Shown piece by piece: positions 23,522 through 35,496 of a DNA stretch of 64,000 nucleotides. The DNA comes from Chlamydomonas sphaeroides (lineage: Eukaryota; Chlorophyta; Chlorophyceae; Chlamydomonadales; Chlamydomonadaceae). Numbering within the stretch: position 1 is the first letter of the stretch; the number at the start of each line of letters is the position of its first letter. The translations under genes and the position numbers were made by a program. Below the pieces are notes generated by a model. That model did no database searches and had not been told where the DNA came from. It worked only from the letters and a program-made list of their open reading frames with translations. Location: the NCBI GenBank assembly GCA_001662425.1, contig BDDC01000078.1:43599-107598 (forward strand), given 5' to 3'.

Positions 23522-25856
23522 GGCGGGCCTGCCTGCGTGTCACATCGCGTGCGGTGCGGCCGCGGTGCTCAGGCAGTGCGCCTTTGTGAGCTCGTGAGGC
23601 AAGTATTCAACGCACGTGCCGAGGCCCCGGTAAGGTACGTACTGATTTGATTGGCCACCAGTACGGATGGTACCCTGTGTTGTCTCGTCATGCTTCGCCG
23701 GCGGCCAAGACAGCCAATCTGGTAATGCCGACGCCGGCCTGCCGCCCTTGGCGTAACAGCCGGGTGGGTCCCCGTGCGTGTGATTCTGTTCGAAGTGATT
23801 CGTTCGAGGAGAGCGGCCGCCTCTGCGCGGCATTTGGCCAGCGGTAGTTTGTGTGTGTCCCCGGAGCTAAGCGGCGCCTGCCGTACGCTACCTGTAGCTT
23901 GAGCATTCATTTCGGGGTCTCTTGTGACGGCAGCCAATGGCTGCCGCTCCGCGTTTGGGGCGATGGGCTGGGCGGCGATGGGCCCGGAGGAGGCGGAGGG
24001 GATGGCAGCGGCCGCCGCAAGCGGCCGCGACACAGCTAGAGCGGCAGCGGCGGCGGCGTGCGTTAGCGCCGGCGTGCGTTAGGAGATACGGTCCTGCCGT
24101 GGAGGCAGTTCGGGCGGCTAGGTCCGCCCCGTGGGGTGAGGGTACGGAGGTTAGCGTGCCCGAGACCCCTCAAATAGTCCCAGCTACGACCGCATAATGA
24201 CCGACGGTGTCTGTCTGGTCTGGATGGCCCCTTTTTGCGGCAAGCCATGCACCCATGCGCAGCTGGGGAAGTTTGGGAGGGGCGTGTGGCGGTGCCAGGC
24301 AACGTGCTATGCCCAAGGGCCGCCGAATCGCAAGTGCTGGTGCTGCTCGCTGCGCTGTGCGGCCTCTGCGCACGCATGCTTCGAATAATGGTAGATCAGG
24401 GCCCACTGCAAGAATGGGGGTATGGGGCCCTCATCCACGACCCTGGAGCAGTCGGCAGTGCGCAAGGGGCAGGCTTGACGCCCAAGGGCGGGTTGCGCAT
24501 CGTTCGTTGTGCCTCTTGAGCCGCTGACTTGTGCCTGGGTCGTCCTCATGGCCCTGGCCCGCCTTAAGCTTATAACGTAGCGATGGCCCCCACATGGTTG
24601 GCGTGGTGTGTGGGTGGGGGGGTGCCTGAGCGGTCTCTCGTCTGGCGCGTTGCTTGCTGGCGCTGCGGCGCTGGCGCACTGGTCGCAGACGGATGTGATG
24701 GCAGCAGTACGTACGGCGAGCAGCCGTGTAGCGGCAGCAGTGCTCCCCGAGAGGGCTGGGCATGCGCAGCCATCAGTGCGCCATTGCGTCTCGTGTGGGT
24801 GGTCGCGTACGGCGCATCGACGGGTGAGGGGCCCAACGCCAGGCCACATGGGCTAAGGGTTTCCAATTACAACCAGAAGGATGCCAGGAGAGGAGCAGAG
24901 ACCACCTTGGGCCAAGGGTTGATGCCCAGGGTGGGCCCTGCTTGCGCTTCTGAACTCCGGCTGCGTCTTGGATCGTATGCTACTGCCGGCGGGGCTGGGC
25001 CCGCCTGTGGCTTTTTCCTTATGAACTAGCGTGTGGCTTGATCTTGATCTGCGTGGAAGCGGGGCGCCAAGCATCACGCGGGCCGAGCGGCGCTGTTACA
25101 ACGTCCGATGCTTCCTACAAGCGGCGCCTCTGCGCCGCATGACACACGCGGGCTCCGATTCCGGGCCCTACCAGTACACATACGCTCGCCCGTTGCGGCG
25201 CAAGCGCCTCCCGTACACATTGTTCATGCAGCCTCGTCCGACATTGGGTCCACAGCACCGCGAGGCCCCCGCGACGCACCCGCCGCGGACAGAACCTGCT
25301 AGCTAGCGCGGTGGTCCCGACAGCCCACCTACAGGCCAGGCCCGCCGGATCAAGGCCCCTGCGTGCAAACAAGAAGGCCCCTGCTTGCCTTCCTGCCCGA
25401 CAGTTTGCGCGCCCCCGCGCCCGCGGCTGATCACACGCAACAACAGCGCCTTGCCAGTCCGAAGCCACACAGCGCAGCTCCGCCTACCGGTATGCACGCG
25501 CCGGCCCCCGCCGGCAGTGGAACTCACGCACTCCCCCGAACGGCCGCTCGCAGCGCAGTCAGCTTCCCAATCCAGTCTCCCCACCCCTGCACGAAACAAG
25601 CGAGACAAACATTGACCCCACTGCGCGCCACTGGCGCCTCCAACCGCCCCGCCCCCAAGACCCAGCCGTCAGCGCAGTTGCGCCCAAGATGCCCCTGCCG
25701 CATGTCCCAACCGCGCATCCGCGCACGCCCTGGATGCCACCACGACTCGGCCCACCAGCAGCGAAAGAACCGCCACGCAGAGCATGCCGCGGCCATCACC
25801 ACCACGGCGAATGCCGTGGTTGCCTACCGGCGATCCTCGGCCGCAGCGTTAGCCTC
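23522..25856. other. Intergenic between two convergent genes
   Basis: About 2.3 kb between the ends of the protease gene (plus) and the sulfite reductase gene (minus), so it should contain only 3' UTRs and spacer. A TTACA at 25096-25100 (TGTAA on the minus strand) could belong to the sulfite reductase transcript, but it is about 760 nt from the stop. No convincing gene seen. Confidence 0.5.
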
Positions 25857-28800
25857 TCACTTGGCGGCGAGCTGCTTGCCAGTGGCGGGAGCCGCCGGAG
25901 CGGCGCCGTTGCCATTGGCGGCGGGCTTGGCGGCCGGCGCCGCGGCGGCGGGCGCGGGCGGCGGCGGCAGCGTGGCAGCGGCGGCGGCGGCCTGCTGGCG
26001 CACGGCGGCGAAGCCCAGCCGCGCGGACCAGTCGCCGAAGCCCTCGTTTGGCCGGCGGCTGTTCTTGTAGGCCAGGAAGATGGGCTCCAGGAAGGTCTCC
26101 AGGTCCTTAACCTTGACCCTGCGGGAGGCGAGGGCAACGGGCAACGGGGCAGCAAGCGCTGAGCGCCAGGTCACGACACGTGCGCAGCTCCGACCCAGCA
26201 AGTAGCCCTAGCAAGGGAACACCACCGCCATCGTCCGCTTCTTTGAGCAACACTGCTCCCGCCCTCGACCACGCCTACCTGTCCGCGTACAGCTCCGCCA
26301 GGCGGGTCTGGTTGGCGTCAGCGCCCATGTAGATCTGGTAGCTGTTGGGGCCGTCGCCCACGAAGCCCAGCTCCGCGATGTAGGGCCGCGCGCAGCCGTT
26401 GGGGCAGCCCGTCATGCGCACCACCATCTCCTGGTCGGCCGGCAGGCCCACCTGCGGCGCGAACAAGAGAGCGCGAGGCGGAGGGATGCGGAGTTGGTCC
26501 TAGTCAACATCGAAGTGGCCGCTGAGTACTTGGACCGCGACAAGCGCTGTACCTCTCCGCCTTACCGCCTCCCTCGCCCCTATCTGCCTCCCCCTTCCCC
26601 CACGCTCTCCACCCTGGCAGCTACCTTGGTCATGCTGGCGCGCAGGCGCTTGTTGATGTCGGGCAGCGAGCGCTCCGCCTCCGTCACCGCCAGACCGCAC
26701 AGGGGCAGCGCGGGGCAGGCCATGGACAGCCTTAAGAGCGGAGCAGGGCGGCACGGGGGAGCAGGCACCGGTCAGCCGCAATGCAAAATAGGCCGCCCTG
26801 CCAGCTCCACCGCCTCTTGCACCCACATCAGCATCCCACGCACGTCTCCCCCGTTCCCCACCTGTCCAGGCTGTCCCAGTCCACCAGCTCCGCCACGCCG
26901 CCCGCCCGCAGCATCGCGGCGATCTCGTCCTTGGCCGCCGGCTCCACGTCGCGCAGAATGATGTTCTGGTGCGGCGTCAGCGTCACCGGCAGCGCGAACT
27001 TCTCGATCACGGCGCGCAGGGCCTTCTTCTGCTCGCCCTTGAGGCGGCCGTTCTGGGGAAGAGAAGGGGGCCCAGCAGGTGCGTCAGGGGTCAGGGATCA
27101 GCAACGGCCTACCTCAGCGCACCCCTCTCGGCTTGCTTGCGCCCCGGCCCCATCCCCCGTCTTGCCTCCTGCACCCCTCCCCTCCCCTCTCCCTGAGCGC
27201 CGCACCTGGATGTAGATGCCGTAGAACAGCTTGCCATCGCCCTGCTCGCCCCAGCCCAGGTAGTCCTTGTACTCCCAGGCGGGCAGGGGCTTGAACTCGC
27301 CCACCTTCTTGCCCATGTACTGCTCCACCACGGTCCTGGGGCACGGACAGGCACGCAGGCGGTCAGTCGCATGGGCCTTCCGGCAGCAGCCCTCATAGGT
27401 CCGGTCCAGCCGCGCCGCACTGGACTTTTCTTTTCAACTCCTGCGCGGCGGCCGAACACCCGGCACCTCGAGCCATCCATGCCCGCGCCCCCACCGCGGC
27501 GGCGGGCCAGCTGCATGCGCCGCACCTGAAGCGGTCGATGCCCCACTCCGCGACGAGGTACTTAAGGCGCGCCTGCTTGCGGTTGTCGCGGCGGCCGTAG
27601 TCGCGCTGCACGGCCAGCACGGCCTTGACGGCGTGGAAGATGTCGTCCTTGTCCACGTAGCTGGGGGTGGGAAGGCGGGCGGAGGGAGGAAGCAGGTGGG
27701 CGGGGCGAATGGCAGGTTCGATTGTGCCACACAACGGCCTGTCAGCGACCGCGTTGACACCAGGGAAGGAAGATTCGTTCGTTCTACCGAACAGCGTGCA
27801 TGCACCGAACAGCGTGCATGCACCGCATGACGGCATCAGGTTGTACGATGCCGTTGCTGAACCCGAAGTCGCCGGGTGTCTTCATGAGGCTGAGGCCTGC
27901 CTCGCCAGAGCACTTGTGCCCCAGCCGGCTGCCCCCCCCTGGCGCAGGATGAAGGCTTCAATCAGCAGCCAAGCACAGCCAGCCACCAGATGCCAGCCGG
28001 ACAAGCGGCTGCCGGGTCGAGTGTCGCTGGCCGACACGCCCGCTGCGGGCCCGAGGTGCGGCCCTCAGCAACCGCGCCTCCATGGCCATGCAGTTGCTCC
28101 TGGCTGGCTGGCTGGCGGAAGCCGCGAGGCTCAGGCTGGCGGCGTCCATGCAATGCACACAATCCAGGGCTGACGTCCATCGCCGGCCAGGTGCAGCGGC
28201 GAGCAGCCGCATTAATGGGCGCACATGCATTGCTGACCGGGGCCACCAGCGCTGCTCCTTGCTCCAACGTGCGTGCTTGCTGTAAGGTCAGGACCTTGGG
28301 ACGTGCCCCGCGATGCATCCAGCCCAACCCCTCGCTTTCCGCTTCATCGCCTCGCACAAGCTCACCACAGCGGGTCCGCAAGGCGCGCGTACGTGTCGTT
28401 GTCGCGGTGGGTGCGGCCCAGGCCACCGCCCACCACCAGGTTGTAGCCTTGCAGCTCGCCTGGAGAGGCAAGGATGAGGCGGCGGAGGGACGGGGAGTAA
28501 TTACAGGTGATGCAGTGGCCGCAGCCCAGCTCGTCCAACCCCGGCCGACTGCCCCCCTGGCCCCCACAATTCCGGCCCCCTCTGCGCCACACTGGTGGCC
28601 CCAGGCCCCACCCTTGTCGTTGGTGATGACCACCACGCCGAGGTCCTGCGTGAACAGGTCCACGCTGTTGTCGCCCGGCACCGTGACGCCGACCTTGAAC
28701 TTGCGCGGCAGGAACTGCGTGCCGTAGAGCGGCTCGGGGCTGTTCTCAAAGTTGGTGCCAAAGCCATTGAAGGCGCGGTCGGCGGTGACCTTGGGGTCCT

Positions 28801-30200
28801 GCGGGAAGACGCGACATGGGGCAGGGAGGAGGGGACGGCAGGGATCGGGGGGAGGTGAGGCGGCGATCGCCCAGCCGACACTGCACCCGAGTGCTTCCCT
28901 CTCTCCGCCTGCCCGCATCTTTCCCCCGTCGACTGCGCCATGGCTCTCCGTGCCCAACACGCCCGTCCTGTGCCCTGCCGCACCTCCTTGTACACGCTCA
29001 CGAACTTCTCGCCGTCCAGCCACACGTCATAGTAGGCGCCCGACTGGGGGGCCAGCAGGTCTGCGATGTCGTTGGCGGTCTGGAATCGAACAGGCGGGAG
29101 AGGGGGGAGAGGGAAGAGGAGGCGGGGAGGGACATGCTCGTGGTCAGGTGAGGGTGAGGTCGTATGTGAGCTGTGGCCAGGCCGCCACTCTGATGCTGCC
29201 CGCCCGACACCGGAGCTCCGGGTTCCCCTCCTACCTTCTGCGCGATGACGTACTCGGGCTTGTTCTTGTAGGGCGCCGCGGGGCCCATGACGTTGCGGTT
29301 CACGTCACCGCAGGCGCCCAGGGTGGAGCCCATGTTCTTGATAACCGTGCTGAACACGGTCTTGAGGTCATGCTTCAGCACACCGTGCAGCTGGTACGCC
29401 TGGCGAGTCGTCAGACGCAGCGTCCCGTTGCCGAACTGCGGGTAGGGGAGGAGCAGCAGAGGCGCAACGCTGAAGCAGTGCTTTCGGAGGGGCCCTCCTG
29501 CGTGGGGTCACAGGCGGTTGTGCCGCGACGAGCCGCAGCCTGGGCTATTGCAACAGAGCCGGGGCTATCGGACTGAGAGTCGTGCGCTAGCTGCGCCTTG
29601 CTTTGACGACCGGCCCCTGGTGTCGGCGTGCATGGCCTCGGCCTCGCCATTCAGCTGGCCGCTGCAGCACCACGTCCCGGCCGGGTGCAAACCCTTTAAG
29701 CTAGGTTCGTCTTTTGCCTTTCACACAAGTTCGGAGCGGTAACGCGCTGCATACCCGCCTGGCGGCGTGTTGCAACGACACCCGCAAGAGTCGCAACACC
29801 AAATTTTGGCGACCCCCCGCACCTGGTCCGCCAGCTCATCCATCACCAGGTACAGGCGGTTGTCCACAAGGCCAGCGGGCTGACGCGTGCGCATCATAAA
29901 CATGTAGGCCTTGCCCGCACCGAACGCGCGCTTCTCGCGGTGGTCTTGCATGTAAGACCCGTGGAACTTCATAAGCTGCACAGCCTCCTCGCTGATGAAC
30001 GTGTTCTCGTTGACCAGCTCCTCCATGAGCGGATGGCGGAGGTAATCGGACTTCTCCTTGATTATCTCAACCTTGCTGCGCTTAGCCAGGCGAGAGGTGG
30101 GATTCTTGGATGGCGTAGCGACGCTGGTCACGACCAGCTGGCCACGGCTGGGGCGCTGCATCCCCAGCGCCGGCGCGCCAAGCTTGCCCGCGAGGGCCAT
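25857..30200 (-). CDS. SIR: Ferredoxin-dependent sulfite reductase, plastid
   Basis: Eleven exons on the minus strand, from the start: 29823-30200, 29235-29435, 28984-29079, 28612-28798, 28366-28459, 27526-27660, 27206-27335, 26862-27052, 26625-26730, 26279-26451, 25857-26118. All phases agree, giving 650 residues, the usual plant SiR length. The enzyme reduces sulfite to sulfide with six electrons from ferredoxin in the plastid, for cysteine synthesis. The N-terminus is a plausible transit peptide ([20 protein letters not shown]). Siroheme and 4Fe-4S ligands are visible: CPALPLC (Cys476, Cys482) and CPNGC (Cys522, Cys526). Other SiR landmarks are [16 protein letters not shown] and the two repeated half-domains. 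The C-terminus carries an extra Ala/Pro-rich extension of about 55 residues ending in KQLAAK. The 705-nt intron 27661-28365 is the longest in the gene. Confidence 0.97.
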
Positions 30201-31059
30201 CCTGTCTGCTGTTCTGTAAAGAGTGGCAATATGTGCAGATGGATTGCGCGCTGCGGGTAAGTAGCGACGCGGTGTGGCAAATGAGCTCGGCCTCGGCGCA
30301 TTGGTCAGCAGGTCGCGGCATGGGCAGCATGGGCGCCGTACAGGCCAAGGCCAAATAAAGATAATCCGTCAGCTGGCAGAAACCTGCATCACGCACGGCC
30401 GTGATCAGGCTAGACCAGCGGGGAGTGCACAGAGAATGTAGCGGTGCCGGGACGGGGCGGGTTGGGGTCTGCGGCGGGGGCGGGCAGGGGCATTGGCCGG
30501 GGCGGACGGAGGCACACGTCGCATGTGTACCTTCGTCACGGTTTTGGCGTGTCCCGCGACTGCTAGTAATTTTTTGCTGCGAGTCAAGATTCGCAGCCGC
30601 TGACTTCCGGTTAAAGCGACAGACGCCACCCCACGCCCAACTGCGCAGTTTCACAGCGGCCCCGCAGCGACCGACACCCTTGACACCCCCGCTGTAACAA
30701 TGGTCGCGGCCGACATCGCCCCCGGCCTCGACCAGCTCTGCAACGATGCTGCGGTCGCAGCAGCAGCCGCAGCAGCACCTCGCGGCTTGCACCACCGCGC
30801 GACGCGCACTGCCTCGCAGCAGCTGGCGACCGCCACCAGCAGCCCCGTGCTCAAGGTGCACGACTTGGTCAACGCGCGACTGTGCTGCTAGTCTGCATGT
30901 AGGGAGCCGGCTCGCGCCACCGGCGCTTGCCAGCTCACCTAGGGCCGGCGTTACATATCCGGCGTATCCGGCGCCGAGCCGCTTACCGGCCAGCGCATCC
31001 CTGCGCCGCCCCCGGGCCTTGAAGTTGCAAGCCCTTCACACGTTTTGCTCGACTACATC
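30201..31059. promoter_or_regulatory. Divergent promoter region between SIR and the O-methyltransferase
   Basis: About 860 bp separate the two divergent start codons, so both promoters must lie here. No specific motif could be assigned. Open frames at 30700-30890 and 30746-31309 look like GC shadows; the methyltransferase frame begins later. Confidence 0.55.
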
Positions 31060-34000
31060 ATGCTTCATGTCTCTGAAACCCCTGGGTCGGACCCTGCCGC
31101 TTCGACTCCAGCCCCCTGCCGCACCCTTTCGGCGCAGGCCGTGCGCACAGTGGCGGGCGATCGGGCCGCGGAGCTGGAGACGCTCATCCGCGGCAGTTGG
31201 GCGCCGAACGGTGGGTCGGGTGGTTGGGGGCGGAGGCAGGGGCCGGTACGGGGACAGCCGCGGGGGTGGGCGACAGCCGACAGGGGCGATGGGAGGCGGC
31301 CAGCTTTAGCAGAAGGGAGAGCGGGCGGGTGGCCACAAGGGCCGAAGCTCAGGGCGGCCGAGGCGGCGGGCGTCGGTAAGGCATGTTGCGGTGTAGCGCC
31401 GTTCATACGCCCGCCCACCGCCCACGGCCTGGAAACCGCAGCCATCTGCATCGCCCGTAGACGCCCATGGCCCTCCGCCCGCGCTCCTCGCCCATCGATT
31501 CCCCATCTCGCCCCGCTCGCCCTCCTGCGCCCGCTCGCCCTCCACTCCCGCAGCCGTGTACAGCCTGTGCCGCCTGGGGGTGCCCGACGCGCTGTCGCAG
31601 CAGCCCGCCTCCGCGCGCAGCGCCGCACAGCTGGCGGAGCAGCTGGGCTGTGACGGGCCGTGCCTGCTGCGGCTGCTGAGGCTGTGCGCCGCGTACGGGC
31701 TGCTGGTGGAGGTGGCGGCGGCGCCTGGGGAGCGGGGGGAGGAGCAGGGGGGCGAGGAGCAGGACGGGGAGCAGGATGGGGAGCAGACAGAGGAGGGCAA
31801 GGGCTCGGGCCCTCGCTCCGGCGGCCGGTGCGGCCCTCCCCGCGAGGCGCTCAGCGCCTTCCACCTCACTGAAACGGGGGCCATGCTGCAGGTGGGGGCG
31901 GAAGGGGGAAGGGAGGGAGGGAGGGAGGGCCAGGGGTGGTGCTTGGTGGGTGGGGAATGCAGGCGGCGTGGCGCCATAGCTGCTTGTCATCTCCCTGACA
32001 GCCCCAGCCCGCGCCTCGGACTTCCAAGCTGGTTCAACAGTGAAAACCCCAGCCCGCGCAGTGCCTGTCTCCTGCGCCCCCGCCCGCCGCCTGCCTCCCT
32101 CCCTCCCTGCCTCCCTCGTACCCGCCCTGACCCTTCCCCTCCCTCTCGCCCTCCCCCTCCCCTCCCCCTCTCGCCCCTGCGCCCCCAGGAGGGCCACCTC
32201 TCCCGCATGAAGTGGCTGGCGCTCATGCTGGGCCTGCCCGGCCACTACAAGAGCAGGGGCCAGCTGTACGACAACGTCAAGACGGGTGCGGAGGGAGGCG
32301 GGGAGGAGGGAGGGAGGCGGGAGGCGGGAAGAGGGATAGATGAGCAGGGGAGTGGGGTGCGTCCTCCCACGTTCTACCAGCGGTCTCCAGCGGTGTGGGA
32401 CTCCTGCGTTTCACACTTCGCCCAGCCTCCCCTGGCTCCCTGACCGCCCTGGCCTTCACCCACCCAGGCCGCATGGGCTTTGAGACGGCCTTTGGCTGCG
32501 ACTGGTACACCTTTGTGGCCCGTGAGCCGCTGGAGGGCGCCGCCTTCGACCACGCCATGACCGCCACCAGCGCCGCGGCGGCGGGGGCGCTGGCGGACGC
32601 GTACGACTTCAGCAGGTGGGCGGGAGATGGGTTGTGGGGTGGGGTGGACAACGGCAGGGGGCGGAGGGCGGGGGGAGAAGCTGGGGGCGCGTGCAGGTGC
32701 GGGCGGCTCCTCGGGTGCTACGGCGCGCAAGCACGGCGCTCCCCTTTCCCCCAGGGTGCCCTCGCTCCAGCCGCTGCTCCTGCCCCACCCGCCCGTCCCG
32801 CCCGCCCTCCCCCATCCTGCCGCAGGCACACCGCGGTTATGGACGTGGGCGGGGGCCAGGGGCTGCTGGTTGCTGCCATACTGCACCACCACCCGGGTGC
32901 GGAGGGGGAGAGGGGGAGAGGGGGGCGAAAGGGGAGAGCGGTGGTGCGCACAGCGTGGTCTCGCCTTGCCCACCCGTGACGTCGGAGAGTCGGGTGTATC
33001 CCCATTGCTCATTGTTATTCCACAGAGAGCCTGCCCGTGCAATGCTTGGGCACCCGAGTACGCCCTGGACATGGCAGCATCCCCTTCACATGGCCATGCG
33101 GCCACATGGCGCCAAGGGAGCTCGCTGCTCCCCCCCACCGCTCCTTGTACACCGCCTGTGGCCCCACAAGCATCCCCTCCCCTTTCTTCCCCTTCCCTCC
33201 CCCCTCGTGTGCAGCCGTGTCGTGCGGCTACGTGCTGGAGCTGCCCCCCGTGGTGGCCACCGCCAGCCGGCTGGGGCAGCGCGGGCTGGAGCGGCTGCAC
33301 TACGTGGAGGTGGGGGGTGGGCAGCAGGGGAGAGGAGAGGCAGGAGGAAAAGGGTAGGGAGAGGGGGAGGGAGAGGGGGAGGGGCCAGGCAGCACACAAG
33401 AACCAACCGGGAAGGCGAGGGCACAGGGGTCTGGGAGGGATTTGGGAGGGCAGGGCCGGCGAGCGGAGGGCTGAGTAGGGCGTATAGGGCACGGGTTCAC
33501 GGCCCCTTAGCGTCTCTCCTGCCTCCCACAGCCCACCCAGCCTCTTACTCCCCCTGACCCTGCCCTTGGCCTTCCCCCCCTTCCCAGGGTGACTTCTTCT
33601 CGCCCTTCCCCCACCTGGCCCCCCCGCCCGACTGCATCGTCATGCGCCTGGTGCTGCACGACTGGTGGGCGGCTGGGGGGAGGCAAGGGGAGGAAGAGGG
33701 CAGGGCAGCGTTGCCGGGGGAGGCAGGGGCTGTGGGGAAGGGCGGAGACCGAAAAGGTGCTGGGCAAAGAGGAGGCCCACCGGCAAACAGGAAACGGGTC
33801 CCGGACCTCGACAGGGCCCAAGCCGGGCCATGTTGCGCGCCCTGTCCCAGCCCCGCCCCCGCCCCCGCCCCCGCGCCTCCTGCCCCACCAGGCCCGACCA
33901 GCAGGCCGCCGCCATCCTACGCAACGCGCGGACCACACTGCTGGCCGGCCAAGGGCACGGCCACGGCGACGCCGACGGCCAGGACTCCGCCTCCGCCACG

Positions 34001-35059
34001 TCGCCCTCCCGCCCCGCCCCCTCCGCCCCCCGGCCTCCTGGCCCCTCTCCCCCGCTGCGGCTGGTGGTGGTGGAGGCGGTGCTGCCGGAGCTGGTGGGCC
34101 CGGGGGCGGGGCCGGCGGCGGTGCGGCAGCTGGAGTTCGACATGGGCATGATGGTGGGTGCGGGGAGGCGGGCCGGGGCTGGGGGAGGTGGAAAGTGTAT
34201 GTGGGCTTACGTGGGTGTCTGAGAGACAGCTGGAGGTCGGCATGGGCGTGAGGGGAGTGGGCGGGGGAGGAGGCGCGGTAACGGAGGGGACAGTATGGTG
34301 AGGGGGGCTTTGTTTCGGAGCCATACCGTAGATGCCAGAGACCGGCGTGCGAGCACGGGGCTACATGTATTCCCTCCTTGCGTGCGGGGAAAGGGGGCAG
34401 AAGGTGGAGGGATGGGGAAGCAAGGAGCAGGGGCAGAGACTTCCACGCCGGTGCATCAGTGAAGAAGGACAGAGCGCGGTGAGCAGGGCCGGGGGGAGGG
34501 GGCCCCCTGGGGAGCCCAACGTGCCCTGCTGCCCGCCCGAGCGCCCGCGCGCTGGAGAGCATCAGTCTGTCCCCATCAATACCCTTCTATTGACAGCCTC
34601 CGCATGTGTCCTTTGACTTCCGTTCAACCCTTGTGATGCAATGTCGCCGTGAAGCCCTAACTGGCCCCGCCCGCCCGCCCGCACTGCACCCATTGCCCGT
34701 TCTCCCCGCCCGCCTTTTACTGTAGTCTTAGAGTGGAGGTCAGTGGAGGATACCTGAGACAACCGCCAGTACTGGCAGCCCGGGGACTCTTACGACTGCC
34801 TCTGCCCCCCGCCCCCCCTCCACCCACCACTCAGACCATGACGTCGGGCCGCGAGCGCTGCCGCTCAGAGTGGGAGGCGCTGCTGGCGGCTGGCGGCTTC
34901 GAGCTGCTGTCTGTGCGGCCGCCGTGCGGGGCGGGGCTGCTGCCGGTTCTGGTGGCGCGGCCGGTGGGGCCAGACGTGCCACCGGAGGGGAAGGGGCAGC
35001 GAGAGGGCGCGGGGGAGGAGCAGGGACAGGAGGAGGAGCAGGGCGCGTGTGAGGACTAG
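31060..35059 (+). CDS. S-adenosylmethionine-dependent O-methyltransferase (plant COMT/ASMT type)
   Basis: Nine in-phase exons: 31060-31210, 31554-31891, 32189-32285, 32468-32615, 32826-32896, 33215-33309, 33588-33664, 33892-34153, 34835-35059, 487 residues. The N-terminus (LIRGSWAPNAVYSLCRLGVP) matches the helical dimerisation domain of this family. The S-adenosylmethionine-binding motif is MDVGGGQG. YVLELPPVV is the next conserved strand, GDFF and MRLVLHDWPDQQAAAILRNA contain the conserved His of the catalytic region, and the end has SEWEALLAAGGFEL. Two low-complexity insertions are unusual: a Glu/Gly-rich loop in the N-terminal domain (about 31720-31830) and an acidic tail (EEQGQEEEQGACED). 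The substrate cannot be told from sequence; phenolics, indoleamines and other hydroxylated small molecules are known for the family. The start at 31060 is the first ATG in frame with the conserved N-terminus. Confidence 0.93.
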
Positions 35060-35496
35060 GTTGCCGCGGATGCGAGGAGCAGGAGCGAGGAAAATTGCAC
35101 GTGCAAAGTGCTCGGTATGCTTGATATTTAAGCTTGCCAAGGACTGAGGGGGAATGAAAGGATGGAGGGGCCAGGCGGTCAGCAGCAGTACAAAGCGTAC
35201 TGCGAAACTTCGTAAGCTTATGACAGGGCGCTTGGCACTTGTCACACTGTGTACTTGCTTGGACTCTTTACTGCGTTTTGCGTCGTCTGCTACGGGTGGT
35301 GCCTCAAAACATACTTGAGAATTCTACTTGGACCTGTGAACGCCGCCAGCTACGGCTCCTACAGGAGCCATGCAAATATCATAGATAGGTTACGGGCTCT
35401 TAAGAGACGGCGAGACAGTCGGCCCGACGCGCGGCAACACGTCCGACGCAACGGCGCCCCGTAGCTCGCTGATTGATTGGCATCGAGCCCCTTAAA
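35060..35496. other. Short intergenic spacer
   Basis: About 440 bp between the methyltransferase stop and the next start. A 71-codon open frame (35249-35464) has no ATG start and no recognisable features, so it is not called. Confidence 0.5.

Noticed and set aside
23937..24197. Arg-rich open frame in the intergenic region
   Set aside because: Composition-driven; no splice context, conserved motif or start environment.
35249..35464. Short open frame with a hydrophobic start (about 71 codons)
   Set aside because: Begins without ATG, no splice signals linking it to a neighbour, no homology recognised.
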